NCBI GenBank assembly: GCA_003165855.1
Contig: PMXH01000301.1
Span: forward strand, 4,425 to 14,272
DNA length: 9,848 nt
Direction of reading: 5' to 3'
Origin: Acidobacteriaceae bacterium
GTDB lineage: Bacteria > Acidobacteriota > Terriglobia > Terriglobales > Acidobacteriaceae
The notes below the pieces were generated by a model that saw only the letters and a list, made by a program, of their open reading frames with translations, searched no databases and was not told the DNA's origin. How positions within the stretch are numbered: position 1 is the stretch's first letter; the number at the start of each line of letters is the position of its first letter. This document shows, piece by piece, positions 1 to 8,484 of the stretch. The translations under genes were made by a program, and so were the position numbers.

Positions 1-2406
1 GCTGCGCCCATCTTTTGGCATGAAGAAATGATTAAGGTCGACGATAACATCAACGCCAAATTGCGGGCGAACATCCGCTTCATTCATGATTCGTGGACCC
101 AGAGTTTTCCCATCTCGCCATGGACCGATCAGACTACGAACGTGCCGGCGATCGGCGGGACGCTGCAGGGTCCTGGAATCAGTGTAGTCGCGAACTTGAC
201 CGCCACGATGTCTCCTACGCTGCTGAATGAGTTTGTTTTCAGCTACGGATCTAATCACTTGCATCTTTTCAACACGGGAAGCGCCTGGAAACGCCCGGCC
301 AGCATGACCATGACGGGGATTTTTGAAAACGGCTTTAACGGAACGCTTCCACAAATCAGTCTCGGCGGTAACGGCAACTTCTATTTCGCCGTCGATCCCG
401 GCTACCTGCCCTGGAATAACTCGAACCCTACCTACGCCTACCACGACAATTTGACCTGGAACAAAGGCCGGCACGTTCTGCAGTTCGGGGCCTACTTCGC
501 GGCCATTCAAAAGAACGAGCCAGCGCAGGAAGAACCCAACGGAAGCCTGGGTTTCAACGGGAATGCAAATACCGCCTACACTGAAACCAGCAATTCTGGA
601 GGACCGTTTTCCAGCACGGGTAATCCTTTCGCGGATCTGCTCGTGGGCTACATTGCCGGTTTCTCGCAACCGAACCGGAACCTGAAATATTACAACCGTT
701 ATAAAGTCCTGGAACCGTTTGTGCAGGACGACTGGCGCGTGACTAAGCGGCTGACGCTGAACCTGGGCCTCCGGGTGAGCTTATACGGCAGCTACTATGA
801 GCGTTACGGCAATTCTTACAACTTCGATCCCAATGCCTACGTCGCAGCCGATGCGCCCACGGTCGATCCGAATAGCGGAGCTCTTATCTTTGGCCCGGGA
901 CAAAGCGTTAATAACATGACCGGAATGGTGCACTGCGGCTACAACGGAGTGCACCGAAGTTGCCAGTCCGATCATTTGTTCAACCCTGCGCCACGCCTGG
1001 GTTTCGCTTTTGATCCGAAGGGGGACGGAAAAACCGCGATCCGTGGAGGCTACGGGATCTTCTTCGAGCACGCGAATGGCAACGATGCCAATACCGAGTC
1101 GCTCGAAGGAAATCCTCCTGGCATCATTGCGCCGGTTCAGCAGTTCATATCGGGATACACCAACATTGGCGGCACAACAGCGGACAACCAGCCGATCCTG
1201 TATCCGCTCGGCGGCGGCGTCAGTCAGTTGACCTCCATAACCACCATCACGCAGTGGCCTTACATCCAGCAATTCCACTTCGACATCCAGCGTGAGGTAG
1301 CTCGCAATACGTTGCTGATCCTGGCTTACGTGGGCAGCAAGGGAACTCATCTATCGCAGCAGCTCGACCGCAATCAGATTCATTCCACTCCCGCCGACCA
1401 AAATCCGTACCTGCCGGGACAATTCATGCAGGGAGCTGACTGCAACACTGTATCAAACTCACCTGCCACTCTCGCTAACGGAACGATAGTCACCGGCCAG
1501 GCCCTTATCAATCTCAACAACGCGTGCGGTAACGTAGTTACGGATGTGTATCGCCCGTATCAAGGCTACGACTCGATTTATGGCATCATCGGCGGAGCGA
1601 ACTCAAACTACAATGCGCTGCAAGTCTCAGGCCGGCGGAATGCGGGTGGACTCCAGCTCACGCTCGCTTACACTTACAGCCACTCGATTGACAATTCTTC
1701 CGACCGGTATGACAGCGCGTTCGTCGATTCCTACAATCTGAATGCCTATCGGGCAAGCTCGTCCTTCGATCAGCGTCATATTTTTACGGTCAGTTACATC
1801 TACGATTTGCCGGTTTTCAAACATGCGACAGGATTGAAGAGTACGCTGCTGGGGAACTGGCAGGTATCGGGTATCACCACGGCCCAGACGGGAGAGCCGG
1901 TCACCATTGTGAATGGCGGCTTCTACGACAACGCTGGCGTCGGCAACAGTGTAGGTTCGGGCTCTTATGCCGACCTTGTGGGAGATCCGCACGGTCCCAA
2001 ACCTGCGTTCACTCCGGTGCCGAATGCTGTCTATGGGCCGTTGCTTTACAACCCCGGAGCTTACACGCAGCCCACCGGCCTCACCTTTGGCGACTCGGGA
2101 CGTAATTCTCTGGCTGGACCAGGCCGCCTCAATTTCGATATGGGATTGTTCAAGCGCTTCAAATTCAGAGAGTCAAAAGTGATCGAGTTCCGCGCCGAGG
2201 CTTTCAATGTTTTCAACCATCCGCAATGGAATGGTGTAAACAATACCAGTTGCGGTTATGTGACGGACTCCGGTTCGGGAAGCTCCGGCTCGCAGGACTG
2301 CGTGAATGGCAACCCTGACAATCAAGAGGTACCCACCAACTTTCTGCATCCCAGTGGAGTTCATATCCCGCGGATCGGAGAATTCGGTTTGAAGTTCATC
2401 TTCTGA
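1..2406 (+). CDS. TonB-dependent receptor, Oar-like beta-barrel (5'-truncated)
   Basis: This is an outer-membrane transporter that would take up an oligosaccharide or similar ligand using TonB energy. The frame is open from base 1 with no stop, so the N-terminus (signal peptide, any carboxypeptidase-regulatory-like domain, and the plug) lies outside the window; the ATG at 28 is internal. The 801 residues present are all barrel: alternating aromatic/polar strands, an 'FVQDDWRVTKRLTLNLGLR' segment near residue 240, 'APRLGFAFDPKGDGKTAIRGGYG' near 330, 'RNSLAGPGRLNFDMGLFKRF' near 700, 'EFRAEAFNVFNHPQW' near 730, and a C-terminus ending in phenylalanine as needed for BAM insertion. These segments are typical of the large Oar-like receptors that are highly multiplied in Acidobacteriota. 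No SusD-type partner lies downstream. The ligand is inferred only from neighbouring glycosidases and could be unrelated. Confidence 0.88.
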   Translation, partial: AAPIFWHEEMIKVDDNINAKLRANIRFIHDSWTQSFPISPWTDQTTNVPAIGGTLQGPGISVVANLTATMSPTLLNEFVFSYGSNHLHLFNTGSAWKRPASMTMTGIFENGFNGTLPQISLGGNGNFYFAVDPGYLPWNNSNPTYAYHDNLTWNKGRHVLQFGAYFAAIQKNEPAQEEPNGSLGFNGNANTAYTETSNSGGPFSSTGNPFADLLVGYIAGFSQPNRNLKYYNRYKVLEPFVQDDWRVTKRLTLNLGLRVSLYGSYYERYGNSYNFDPNAYVAADAPTVDPNSGALIFGPGQSVNNMTGMVHCGYNGVHRSCQSDHLFNPAPRLGFAFDPKGDGKTAIRGGYGIFFEHANGNDANTESLEGNPPGIIAPVQQFISGYTNIGGTTADNQPILYPLGGGVSQLTSITTITQWPYIQQFHFDIQREVARNTLLILAYVGSKGTHLSQQLDRNQIHSTPADQNPYLPGQFMQGADCNTVSNSPATLANGTIVTGQALINLNNACGNVVTDVYRPYQGYDSIYGIIGGANSNYNALQVSGRRNAGGLQLTLAYTYSHSIDNSSDRYDSAFVDSYNLNAYRASSSFDQRHIFTVSYIYDLPVFKHATGLKSTLLGNWQVSGITTAQTGEPVTIVNGGFYDNAGVGNSVGSGSYADLVGDPHGPKPAFTPVPNAVYGPLLYNPGAYTQPTGLTFGDSGRNSLAGPGRLNFDMGLFKRFKFRESKVIEFRAEAFNVFNHPQWNGVNNTSCGYVTDSGSGSSGSQDCVNGNPDNQEVPTNFLHPSGVHIPRIGEFGLKFIF

Positions 2407-2534
2407 GACGAGAAGCCCTGGGAAATTCGGCCCGAAGGTCCGATTCTTATCTAATCCAAGAAACCGAGAGGTTCAGCTGAGATGCGAAACATCTCCCATA
2501 AGCCCCACTTACCTGGTTGGGGGCGTCCACGGGC
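2407..2534. other. Intergenic gap with small dyads between receptor and GH51 genes
   Basis: This 128-bp gap contains an 11-bp interrupted palindrome TTCGG-C-CCGAA (2426-2436), an AACC-GAGA-GGTT dyad (2464-2475), and a perfect 6-bp hairpin GAGATG-CGAAA-CATCTC (2479-2495). None is followed by a T-run, so no intrinsic terminator is called. No convincing -35/-10 pair was seen. The dyads could be a transcription attenuation or operator region for the GH51 gene, but nothing here proves it. Confidence 0.3.
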
Positions 2535-4202
2535 ATGATCAGACGCCGAGAGTTCATCCACAACGGCGTAGTAGGGGCAACGGCGCTCCTTCTCGCTCGA
2601 CCGGCGAGGTTGGTGAGTACAATCCTATCGAGCGCGCCCGACGCTCGTATTGAAATTTTGCTGGAAGAAGTATTAGGCACGATCTCTCCGAATATTTACG
2701 GACATTTCCTGGAACATATTGGTGGCGTAATCTACGACGGCGTTTGGGTTGGCGAGCAGTCGAAGATCCCAAATATCGATGGTCTTCGCAAGGATCTCGT
2801 CGACGAAATGCGTAAGATCAAAGCGCCCGTGGTTCGCTATCCCGGCGGCTGCTTCGCGGATAGTTATGACTGGCGCGACGGAGTTGGTCCGGCGGACAAA
2901 CGTCCGCGAAGAACTAATTTTTGGAACAACGAGGACGAGACCACCGGAGCGCCTGCAAGTCACCGCTATGAATCCAACCGATTCGGCACCGATGAGTTCA
3001 TGCGCTTCTGTAAAGCGATCGGCTGTCAGCCCTATCTGGCTGCCAATGTTCGAAGCCTGCCGGCAGAGGCGTTTTCCCGGTGGGTGGAATACTGCAACTC
3101 CCCCGCGGGCAGTACAGCACTGGCGGATGCGCGGGCCGCTTCCGGTTCGTCCGAGCCTTATGGTGTCCGCTACTGGGGAGTGGGGAATGAATCCTGGGGA
3201 TGCGGCGGGAATTTTACGGCGCAGGAATATGCCGTGGAGTTTCGCAGGTATACCACTTGGGTGCCGGAGTACGGGCAACCGTTATCGTTCGTCGCTTCAG
3301 GCCCGAATTCCGACGACTGGCAATGGACGCGGGGATTTTTTGAGGAAATTGCTCGCAAGGACAAAGGTCTATTTAGTTCTATCTTCGGCTGGGCCCTCCA
3401 CTACTATTCGTGGAACCTGAGCCGGGGGCGCACAGAGAACTGGGATGAAGGCAAGGGAGATGCGATAAAGTTCGACGTGCAGGATTGGTACGAAGTATTG
3501 CGCGAAGGCAACCGGCTGGAATCTCTCATTGAAGGTCACTGGCAAGCCGTGGGCGAATTTGATTCTGGTCATCAAGTAAAGCTGGTAGTCGACGAGTGGG
3601 GTCCATGGTACCGTCCTGGGAGTGAACTTACTCCAGGCTACTTCCTCGAGCAGACCCCCACGCTGAGGGACGCTATATTCAGCGCAATGACGCTCGATAT
3701 CTTTAACCGACATCCGGAAAAGGTCACCTTGGCAAGTCCCGCGCAACTGGTTAATTGTCTAAACAGCCTCTACCTTGCTTATGAAGATAAGTTCTGTGTA
3801 ACTCCGGTGGGCCATATTTTCGGAATGTATAGCGCACACCAGGGGGGTCAGGCGGTACGCACCATTATTTCAGCGCCAAACGCGCACTACTTGCGCGATG
3901 ACAAACCGGCGTCGTTTTGGGGATTGAAGGGTTCCGCATCCGTGCGCGACAAGAATTTGACGCTCACCTTGGTGAACCCGAGTGTGAGCGAAGTCCGAGA
4001 GACGGAAGTCGTAGTTCCGGGGGCCTCCATAAAATCAGCGGTGATGACCGTGCTCTCTAATGCTGATCTTCATGCCCACAACAGCTTCGATCAGCCGAAT
4101 GCACTGACTCCCCAGGTCAAAGATTTGCAATCGACGGGAAGAGTGCTCACTCTACAGATCCCGCCCGCTTCCGTCACCAAGCTGGAGCTAAGTCTTATGT
4201 GA
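2535..4202 (+). CDS. Alpha-L-arabinofuranosidase, GH51, with Tat-like signal
   Basis: This enzyme would release terminal alpha-L-arabinofuranosyl residues from arabinan, arabinoxylan or arabinogalactan side chains by a retaining mechanism. GH51 hallmarks are clear: 'IYGHFLEHIGG', 'RYPGGCFADSYDWRDGVGP', the acid/base motif 'WGVGNESWG' (Glu219 counted from the ATG at 2535) and the nucleophile motif 'VVDEWGPWY' (Glu354), then a C-terminal beta domain. The 555 aa exceed the usual ~500, and the extra part is N-terminal. It starts 'MIRRREFI', a twin-arginine-like motif, followed by the hydrophobic stretch 'GVVGATALLLA', suggesting folded export through Tat. I prefer ATG 2535 over the in-frame TTG at 2517 because it places the arginines at the extreme N-terminus; a GGGGG run at 2519-2523 may act as a weak ribosome binding site. 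The gene lies 66 bp before the lacI-type gene and probably belongs to the same regulon. Substrate range beyond arabinofuranosides cannot be read from sequence. Confidence 0.93.
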   Translation: MIRRREFIHNGVVGATALLLARPARLVSTILSSAPDARIEILLEEVLGTISPNIYGHFLEHIGGVIYDGVWVGEQSKIPNIDGLRKDLVDEMRKIKAPVVRYPGGCFADSYDWRDGVGPADKRPRRTNFWNNEDETTGAPASHRYESNRFGTDEFMRFCKAIGCQPYLAANVRSLPAEAFSRWVEYCNSPAGSTALADARAASGSSEPYGVRYWGVGNESWGCGGNFTAQEYAVEFRRYTTWVPEYGQPLSFVASGPNSDDWQWTRGFFEEIARKDKGLFSSIFGWALHYYSWNLSRGRTENWDEGKGDAIKFDVQDWYEVLREGNRLESLIEGHWQAVGEFDSGHQVKLVVDEWGPWYRPGSELTPGYFLEQTPTLRDAIFSAMTLDIFNRHPEKVTLASPAQLVNCLNSLYLAYEDKFCVTPVGHIFGMYSAHQGGQAVRTIISAPNAHYLRDDKPASFWGLKGSASVRDKNLTLTLVNPSVSEVRETEVVVPGASIKSAVMTVLSNADLHAHNSFDQPNALTPQVKDLQSTGRVLTLQIPPASVTKLELSLM

Positions 4203-4243
4203 AGGCGAACGCTCAATACTGTGGGGGGCAGAGTCAATACGAG

Positions 4244-4262
4244 CTGAACTCTTCAGATATCT
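4244..4262. promoter_or_regulatory. Two dyads just upstream of the lacI-type start (candidate operator)
   Basis: CTGAA-CTC-TTCAG (4244-4256, perfect 5-bp arms) overlaps the perfect 8-bp palindrome AGATATCT (4255-4262), which ends six bases before the repressor ATG. Their position would suit autoregulation by the encoded repressor. The symmetry is not the usual LacI-family type with a central CG, so this is a weak call. No Shine-Dalgarno sequence is visible between the dyads and the ATG. Confidence 0.25.
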
Positions 4263-4268
4263 ATTTTT

Positions 4269-5342
4269 ATGTCAACGATTGCAGAAGTAGCGAAACGCGC
4301 GGGAGCATCGACGGGAACGGTTTCCAATGTCATTCGGGGAACTGTCCGCGTGAGCCCTGCTTTGCGAGCCCGCGTCGAGAGCGCCATTCGTGATCTCGAT
4401 TTTCACCCCAACGAGATTGCCCGCAGTCTGAAGGTGAACCAGACCTACATGTTGGGCATGGTGCTTCCCGATGTCACCAATCCATTTTTCCCGCTGATTA
4501 TGCGGGGCGCGGAAGATCGAGCTTTGGAGCGAGGGTTCCTTCTGGTCACGGCGAATACCGACGAGCAAATAGAACGCGAGCGCCGAATCGTATCTGCCTT
4601 ACGTTCCCGCCGGGTGGACGGGATTCTGCTGACGCATACGGGGGGAAAGGACGTCGATCATATTCGGCGAACCATAGAATCCGGAATCCCCATCGTCTGC
4701 CTGGACCGAGCCCCGGTCGGCATGAAAATTGATGCCGTCATGTTGGATAACGTTCGCGGGGCTCAAGACTGCGTGCGTCATCTCATTCGAAGCGGCTATC
4801 TCACGATTGCGATCATTACCGGGCCGCTTCAATTGGGAGTGGCGCGAGAACGTCTTCGAGGTTACGAAGAAGGATTACGAGAGGCTGGGATTGAGGTCTG
4901 CAAAGATCTGATTCTCGAAGGCGACTTTCGGGAGAATTCGGGATATCGGCTAGCCAAAGACCTTCTCTTACAGTTCGCCAGGCCATCTGCGATCTTGGTT
5001 TCGAACGGCGTTATGACGTTGGGAGTACTCCAAGCCTTTGAAGAACTCGGAGTGCGCTGCCCCGAAGACGTCGCACTCGCCACTTTTGATGACCTTGCCG
5101 GAGATCGTGCGTTTCACCCCAGACTCACGGCGGTCTCGCAGCCCGGATATGAGATTGGTGCACGCGGAGCCACCCTTCTCATGGACCGTATTGAGGGCAA
5201 GGTGACGAAAAAGCCCTCCGTGGTACGCGTGGCGCCCACTCTGATTGTGCGCGACTCCACGCGAGCGCAGCTTTCGCCGGAGAGAACTCCTCTAATCAGG
5301 AACTCGGATTCGTATCAGAAAAAAGCGCTTCCAAGTTCTTGA
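4269..5342 (+). CDS. LacI/PurR-family transcriptional regulator
   Basis: This is a 357-aa cytoplasmic repressor that would bind operators and release them (or bind them) in response to a small sugar ligand. The N-terminal helix-turn-helix spans residues 3-22 ('TIAEVAKRAGASTGTVSNVI'); recognition-helix positions are Thr15, Gly16 and Asn20. The hinge helix 'HPNEIARSLK' carries Leu54, the residue that in PurR wedges into the central base step of the operator. Residues 60-330 form the periplasmic-binding-protein-like effector domain, beginning 'LGMVLPDVTNPFF' and including the typical 'ALATFDD' and 'TAVSQPGYEIGARGATLL' segments. An in-frame stop at 4245-4247 forces the ATG at 4269. No ribosome binding site is apparent and the leader is AT-rich, so expression may be weak. 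Sitting between an arabinofuranosidase and a rhamnosidase-family gene, it is the likely local regulator of both. The effector (arabinose, rhamnose or an oligosaccharide) is inference. Confidence 0.93.
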   Translation: MSTIAEVAKRAGASTGTVSNVIRGTVRVSPALRARVESAIRDLDFHPNEIARSLKVNQTYMLGMVLPDVTNPFFPLIMRGAEDRALERGFLLVTANTDEQIERERRIVSALRSRRVDGILLTHTGGKDVDHIRRTIESGIPIVCLDRAPVGMKIDAVMLDNVRGAQDCVRHLIRSGYLTIAIITGPLQLGVARERLRGYEEGLREAGIEVCKDLILEGDFRENSGYRLAKDLLLQFARPSAILVSNGVMTLGVLQAFEELGVRCPEDVALATFDDLAGDRAFHPRLTAVSQPGYEIGARGATLLMDRIEGKVTKKPSVVRVAPTLIVRDSTRAQLSPERTPLIRNSDSYQKKALPSS

Positions 5343-5364
5343 GAGGTGTCTTTGGCTCGTGCTC

Positions 5365-5391
5365 GATTGGCGAATTGTTTCTGTGCGAATC
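5365..5391. promoter_or_regulatory. Imperfect dyad between lacI-type and GH106 genes (candidate operator)
   Basis: GATTGGC (5365-5371) and GCGAATC (5385-5391) form an imperfect inverted repeat: six of seven arm positions pair around a 13-bp centre. It lies 11 bp before the GH106 start in a 59-bp gap. A possible -35-like TTGGCG falls inside it (5367-5372). It could be a binding site for the adjacent repressor or chance. No terminator is visible in this gap, so read-through from the repressor gene is possible. Confidence 0.2.
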
Positions 5392-5401
5392 AAAATCTTG
5401 A

Positions 5402-8400
5402 ATGAGAAAACATGATCCTATGCGCCCGGCCCACTCTTCTGTTCTCGCATGGTTGGCCTGCACTCTGTGCCTAACGTTGTTCTCCTCCGCCCAGCTTCCG
5501 TCGTCGAAGCGGGAAAGCTCTCGGGATGACCTGCGAACCAGCTTTGAGAATCCTCCCGCCACGGCGCGTCCCATGGCGCGGTGGTGGTGGCCGGGAGGGG
5601 ACGTCACCAACGAAGAGATCGCACGAGAATTGCGAATTATCAAAGATGCTGGCCTGGGCGGAGTGGAGATTCAGTCGTTCAAAGACGGATTGAATCCGGC
5701 TCCAACCGCCGAAGTGGCCCGTCGCGTAGACAGCTTTCTTACGCCGGAATGGTTCAATCATGTGAAGTATGCGATTGAAGAAGGCGGCCGGCTTGGTCTC
5801 AATGTGGATCTGACGTTCGGTTCTGGCTGGCCCTTCGGTGGGCCGTACATTCCGTTGCAGCTCGCTTCAAAGAAGTTGATCGTTCATGAGATTGCGCTTA
5901 CCGGACCAACTACCTTCGCTGGCCGATTCCCCGGAGCTCCGCTGGGCACGGGTGAAAGACTCGTAGCCGTAGTCGCGGCACCTGGGACCTTGCCAACTTT
6001 TGGAAAGAGAAAACTGCAGGAGTTTTCTGATTCCATCCCCGTCGACTCGGTGACTTCATCCGGAACGGTGGATGTCACGTCCACGATTGTGCTCACCCCG
6101 CAAATTACCGAGGACGATCGTCTGAGCTGGGAAGTACCGGCCGGAAAGTGGGTGCTGCTTAGCTTCATTCAGGCTCCAACCCTGCAAACGGTGGAAGGTG
6201 GAGCAGGAGTTGGCACACAGTGGGTTCTCGATCATCTGAAGCGAGAGGCTCTTCAGAAGCACATCGAGGCTGTGGGCGAGGCGGGAAAGAAATACTTTGG
6301 CGCAGACTTTGGCAAGTCTTTGCGGGCGATCTTTTGCGACAGTCTGGAGGTCACCGCGGAAAGCATGTTTTGGACTGACGACTTCCTGGCCGAGTTTCAA
6401 AAGCGCCGTGGCTACGACCTCACTCCTTATCTCCCGCTGGTGAAACATCCCGGAGAAAGCGATTCCGGTGAGGAATATCCATCGCTTCCGTTTTTCGACG
6501 CTCCGGAAATAGGCGAGCGGGTGCGGCACGACTATTGGCTGACGGTTTCCGACCTGATGATTGATAACTTCTACCAGCCCCTCATTGACTGGGCGCATAG
6601 CAATCATCTCAAAGCCCGAATCCAGGCGCATGGAGCCCCCGCTGACCTTCTGAGAATTTACGGACAGGCGGATTTCCCGGAAACCGAAGTTCTATACGCG
6701 GACGGCCGCTATGACTTCTTGAAGTTAGCTTCTTCCGCGGGACATCTGTTCGGCAGAAATGCCATTTCGAGCGAGACGTTCGTCTGGCGCGATCACCCCT
6801 ACGAGACCACGCCCGAACTAATGAAGACGACCGCCGATGAGCTGTTCTCAGCGGGCATCAATCGCATCGTCTATCACGGCTTCCCCTATGAATACATGGA
6901 TCGCCCGGATCCCGGTTGGTTTCCATTTTCGTCCCAGTACGAGCTCGTCTACACTTTTTCCTCGCATCTGAATTTTCATAATCCTTTTTGGCCGTACTTG
7001 AAACCTTTGAATGACTACATGGCTCGCGTGCAGACGCTCTCGCAATCGGGACACAACGTCGCTCCCGTGGCCCTATACTCGCACCGGCTCTATTATCCCG
7101 GCTGGATGCCGACCGATGAGGATTATCCGCTCGAATATTCACTGATGGCGAACGGCTATAACTTCGACGTGATCAACGAAGACACTCTGTTGCACCACGC
7201 AACCATTGAAAATCATAAACTGCACACGCCGGGCAGCGTGTATCCCTCGTTAGTCCTTCGCAACGAGACTCGGATCACTTTGCAATTGGCAGAGAAGCTC
7301 AACGAGTTTGCCCAAGCTGGATTGCCCATCGTGTTCGCCGAGCACATGCCCGCCGAAGAAGTCTCGTTCAAAGACTATCGCAGTAATGGGCAACGCATTC
7401 AGCAGATTATGCGGGAAATCGTTGGCGGGCAGAAGGATGCGGCCTCCAAGTCCGCCGCTGCCCAGGGACACGGAAGTGTTCGCTTCGCGGATGACGCGAC
7501 CGCAGTCCCTGCGGTGTTGGAGGGTGAGTTGAAAGTGAACCCAAACCTGCGCTTCGCCACGCCTGAGCCAAGTATTTTCTTTCAGCAGTTCGATATCGAC
7601 TCGAAGAGCTTCTTCTTCTTTCGCAATCCCAAGGCGGAGTCCCAGGATGCGCGGGTAACGCTGGCTGCCGGCAAGCGTATCCCGCAGGTTTGGAATCCAT
7701 GGACGGGTGGGGTGGCCGAAGCGCCCGTGTACCGTTCCGAGAATGGCAGCGTAACGCTTGATATCCATCTCGAGCCTTTTGGTTCCGAGCTGATTGGTCT
7801 GGCAGAATCGCCGGAGGAAAAGCACGTCGTACGTACCAGCTTTCGAAGGATCGAGCGCACCTCAGAAGGGCTATTCGGCATAGCTACTGAACCGGGAACC
7901 TATCACACGGAATTCAACGACGAAAAAGATCGGACGTCGGTGGTTTCGCCAAGAGATGTTCCGCTGGCTTTAACCCTTGGGCCGAACTGGGATCTTCGCC
8001 TGGTGGGAAACGATAAAGATGGAAAGGAATGGACCGAGCAGATTCATGGAGCACCTCTGCGGGATTGGAGCCTCTCACAGAACCTGCGTTACTTCTCCGG
8101 TCACGGGCACTATAGCCTCGACGTCCAGATTGCCGAGTCCTATCTGCGCCCCGGCCTCGCACTTGAACTCGACCTTGGAGAAGTCCACGACGTGGCCGAA
8201 GTCTGGATTAACAACAAAAAGATCGATTCCTTGCTCATGCGACCCTATCGCGTGGATGTTGCCCCGTACCTGAAAGTCGGTACCAACCATTTCGAGATCG
8301 TAGTGACGAATACCCTCCGGAACCGACTGGTGGGCGATGGAGCGGCCGGTGACCCTCACTTTGTGATGTTCCTGCGTCGAACGTCCTTCATGCCGTCGGG

Positions 8401-8452
8401 ATTGATAGGTCCGGTGCGCCTGCAGCCGGAGGTCCGAGTCAAGCTGCCGTAG
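5402..8452 (+). CDS. Secreted GH106-type glycoside hydrolase (alpha-L-rhamnosidase family)
   Basis: This enzyme is predicted to remove alpha-L-rhamnose from plant polysaccharides or glycosides outside the cytoplasm. The 1016-aa length fits GH106. Residues 1-30 look like a Sec signal peptide with hydrophobic core 'SVLAWLACTLCLTLF' and likely cleavage after 'SSA'. The mature N-terminus has the family signature 'NPPATARPMARWWWPGG', then 'IIKDAGLGGVEIQSF' and 'GLNVDLTFGSGWPFGGP'. Candidate catalytic carboxylates are Glu316 in 'FCDSLEV' and Glu458 in 'SSETFVW'; this assignment is inferred from their conserved-looking contexts. A galactose-binding-like beta-sandwich occupies roughly residues 900-980 ('LALELDLGEVHDVAEVWINNKKID'). 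The ATG at 5420 is an alternative start giving a shorter n-region; neither start has a good ribosome binding site. The gene follows the repressor by 59 bp and is probably under its control. Activity on rhamnose is the family expectation, but other specificities are possible. Confidence 0.82.
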   Translation: MRKHDPMRPAHSSVLAWLACTLCLTLFSSAQLPSSKRESSRDDLRTSFENPPATARPMARWWWPGGDVTNEEIARELRIIKDAGLGGVEIQSFKDGLNPAPTAEVARRVDSFLTPEWFNHVKYAIEEGGRLGLNVDLTFGSGWPFGGPYIPLQLASKKLIVHEIALTGPTTFAGRFPGAPLGTGERLVAVVAAPGTLPTFGKRKLQEFSDSIPVDSVTSSGTVDVTSTIVLTPQITEDDRLSWEVPAGKWVLLSFIQAPTLQTVEGGAGVGTQWVLDHLKREALQKHIEAVGEAGKKYFGADFGKSLRAIFCDSLEVTAESMFWTDDFLAEFQKRRGYDLTPYLPLVKHPGESDSGEEYPSLPFFDAPEIGERVRHDYWLTVSDLMIDNFYQPLIDWAHSNHLKARIQAHGAPADLLRIYGQADFPETEVLYADGRYDFLKLASSAGHLFGRNAISSETFVWRDHPYETTPELMKTTADELFSAGINRIVYHGFPYEYMDRPDPGWFPFSSQYELVYTFSSHLNFHNPFWPYLKPLNDYMARVQTLSQSGHNVAPVALYSHRLYYPGWMPTDEDYPLEYSLMANGYNFDVINEDTLLHHATIENHKLHTPGSVYPSLVLRNETRITLQLAEKLNEFAQAGLPIVFAEHMPAEEVSFKDYRSNGQRIQQIMREIVGGQKDAASKSAAAQGHGSVRFADDATAVPAVLEGELKVNPNLRFATPEPSIFFQQFDIDSKSFFFFRNPKAESQDARVTLAAGKRIPQVWNPWTGGVAEAPVYRSENGSVTLDIHLEPFGSELIGLAESPEEKHVVRTSFRRIERTSEGLFGIATEPGTYHTEFNDEKDRTSVVSPRDVPLALTLGPNWDLRLVGNDKDGKEWTEQIHGAPLRDWSLSQNLRYFSGHGHYSLDVQIAESYLRPGLALELDLGEVHDVAEVWINNKKIDSLLMRPYRVDVAPYLKVGTNHFEIVVTNTLRNRLVGDGAAGDPHFVMFLRRTSFMPSGLIGPVRLQPEVRVKLP

Positions 8453-8460
8453 AGCGCTGT

Positions 8461-8477
8461 GCAGGTCAGTAGTGACC
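8461..8477 (+). repeat. Intergenic palindrome interrupted by the insertion sequence (left part)
   Basis: The uninterrupted left part is GGTCA-GTAG-TGACC (8464-8477). If the element 8478-9825 is removed, TGACC joins TGC (9826-9828), and the dyad becomes GCAGGTCA-GTAG-TGACCTGC with perfect 8-bp arms and a 4-base loop. It begins 8 bp after the GH106 stop codon. No T-run follows the restored hairpin, so it is either a non-canonical terminator or mRNA-stabilising hairpin, or a dispersed REP-like palindrome. The element sits inside its 3' arm. Confidence 0.75.
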
Positions 8478-8484
8478 TAATGGA

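Noticed and set aside
781..1350. 189-codon open frame on the - strand inside the TonB receptor
   Set aside because: The composition looks like an out-of-frame translation of barrel codons, no ribosome binding site was seen, and the sense gene is clear.
2426..2436. TTCGGCCCGAA dyad as a terminator for the receptor gene
   Set aside because: The stem is too short with a tiny loop and there is no U-tract downstream.
4199..4393. 64-codon GTG-start frame overlapping the GH51 stop and the lacI-type start
   Set aside because: It runs into the helix-turn-helix coding region in another frame, lacks a ribosome binding site, and the protein has no recognisable character.
6056..6631. 191-codon open frame on the - strand inside the GH106 gene
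   Set aside because: It lies fully antisense to a gene with strong family signatures, has no recognisable domain, and is the kind of long antisense frame expected from GC-rich codon bias.
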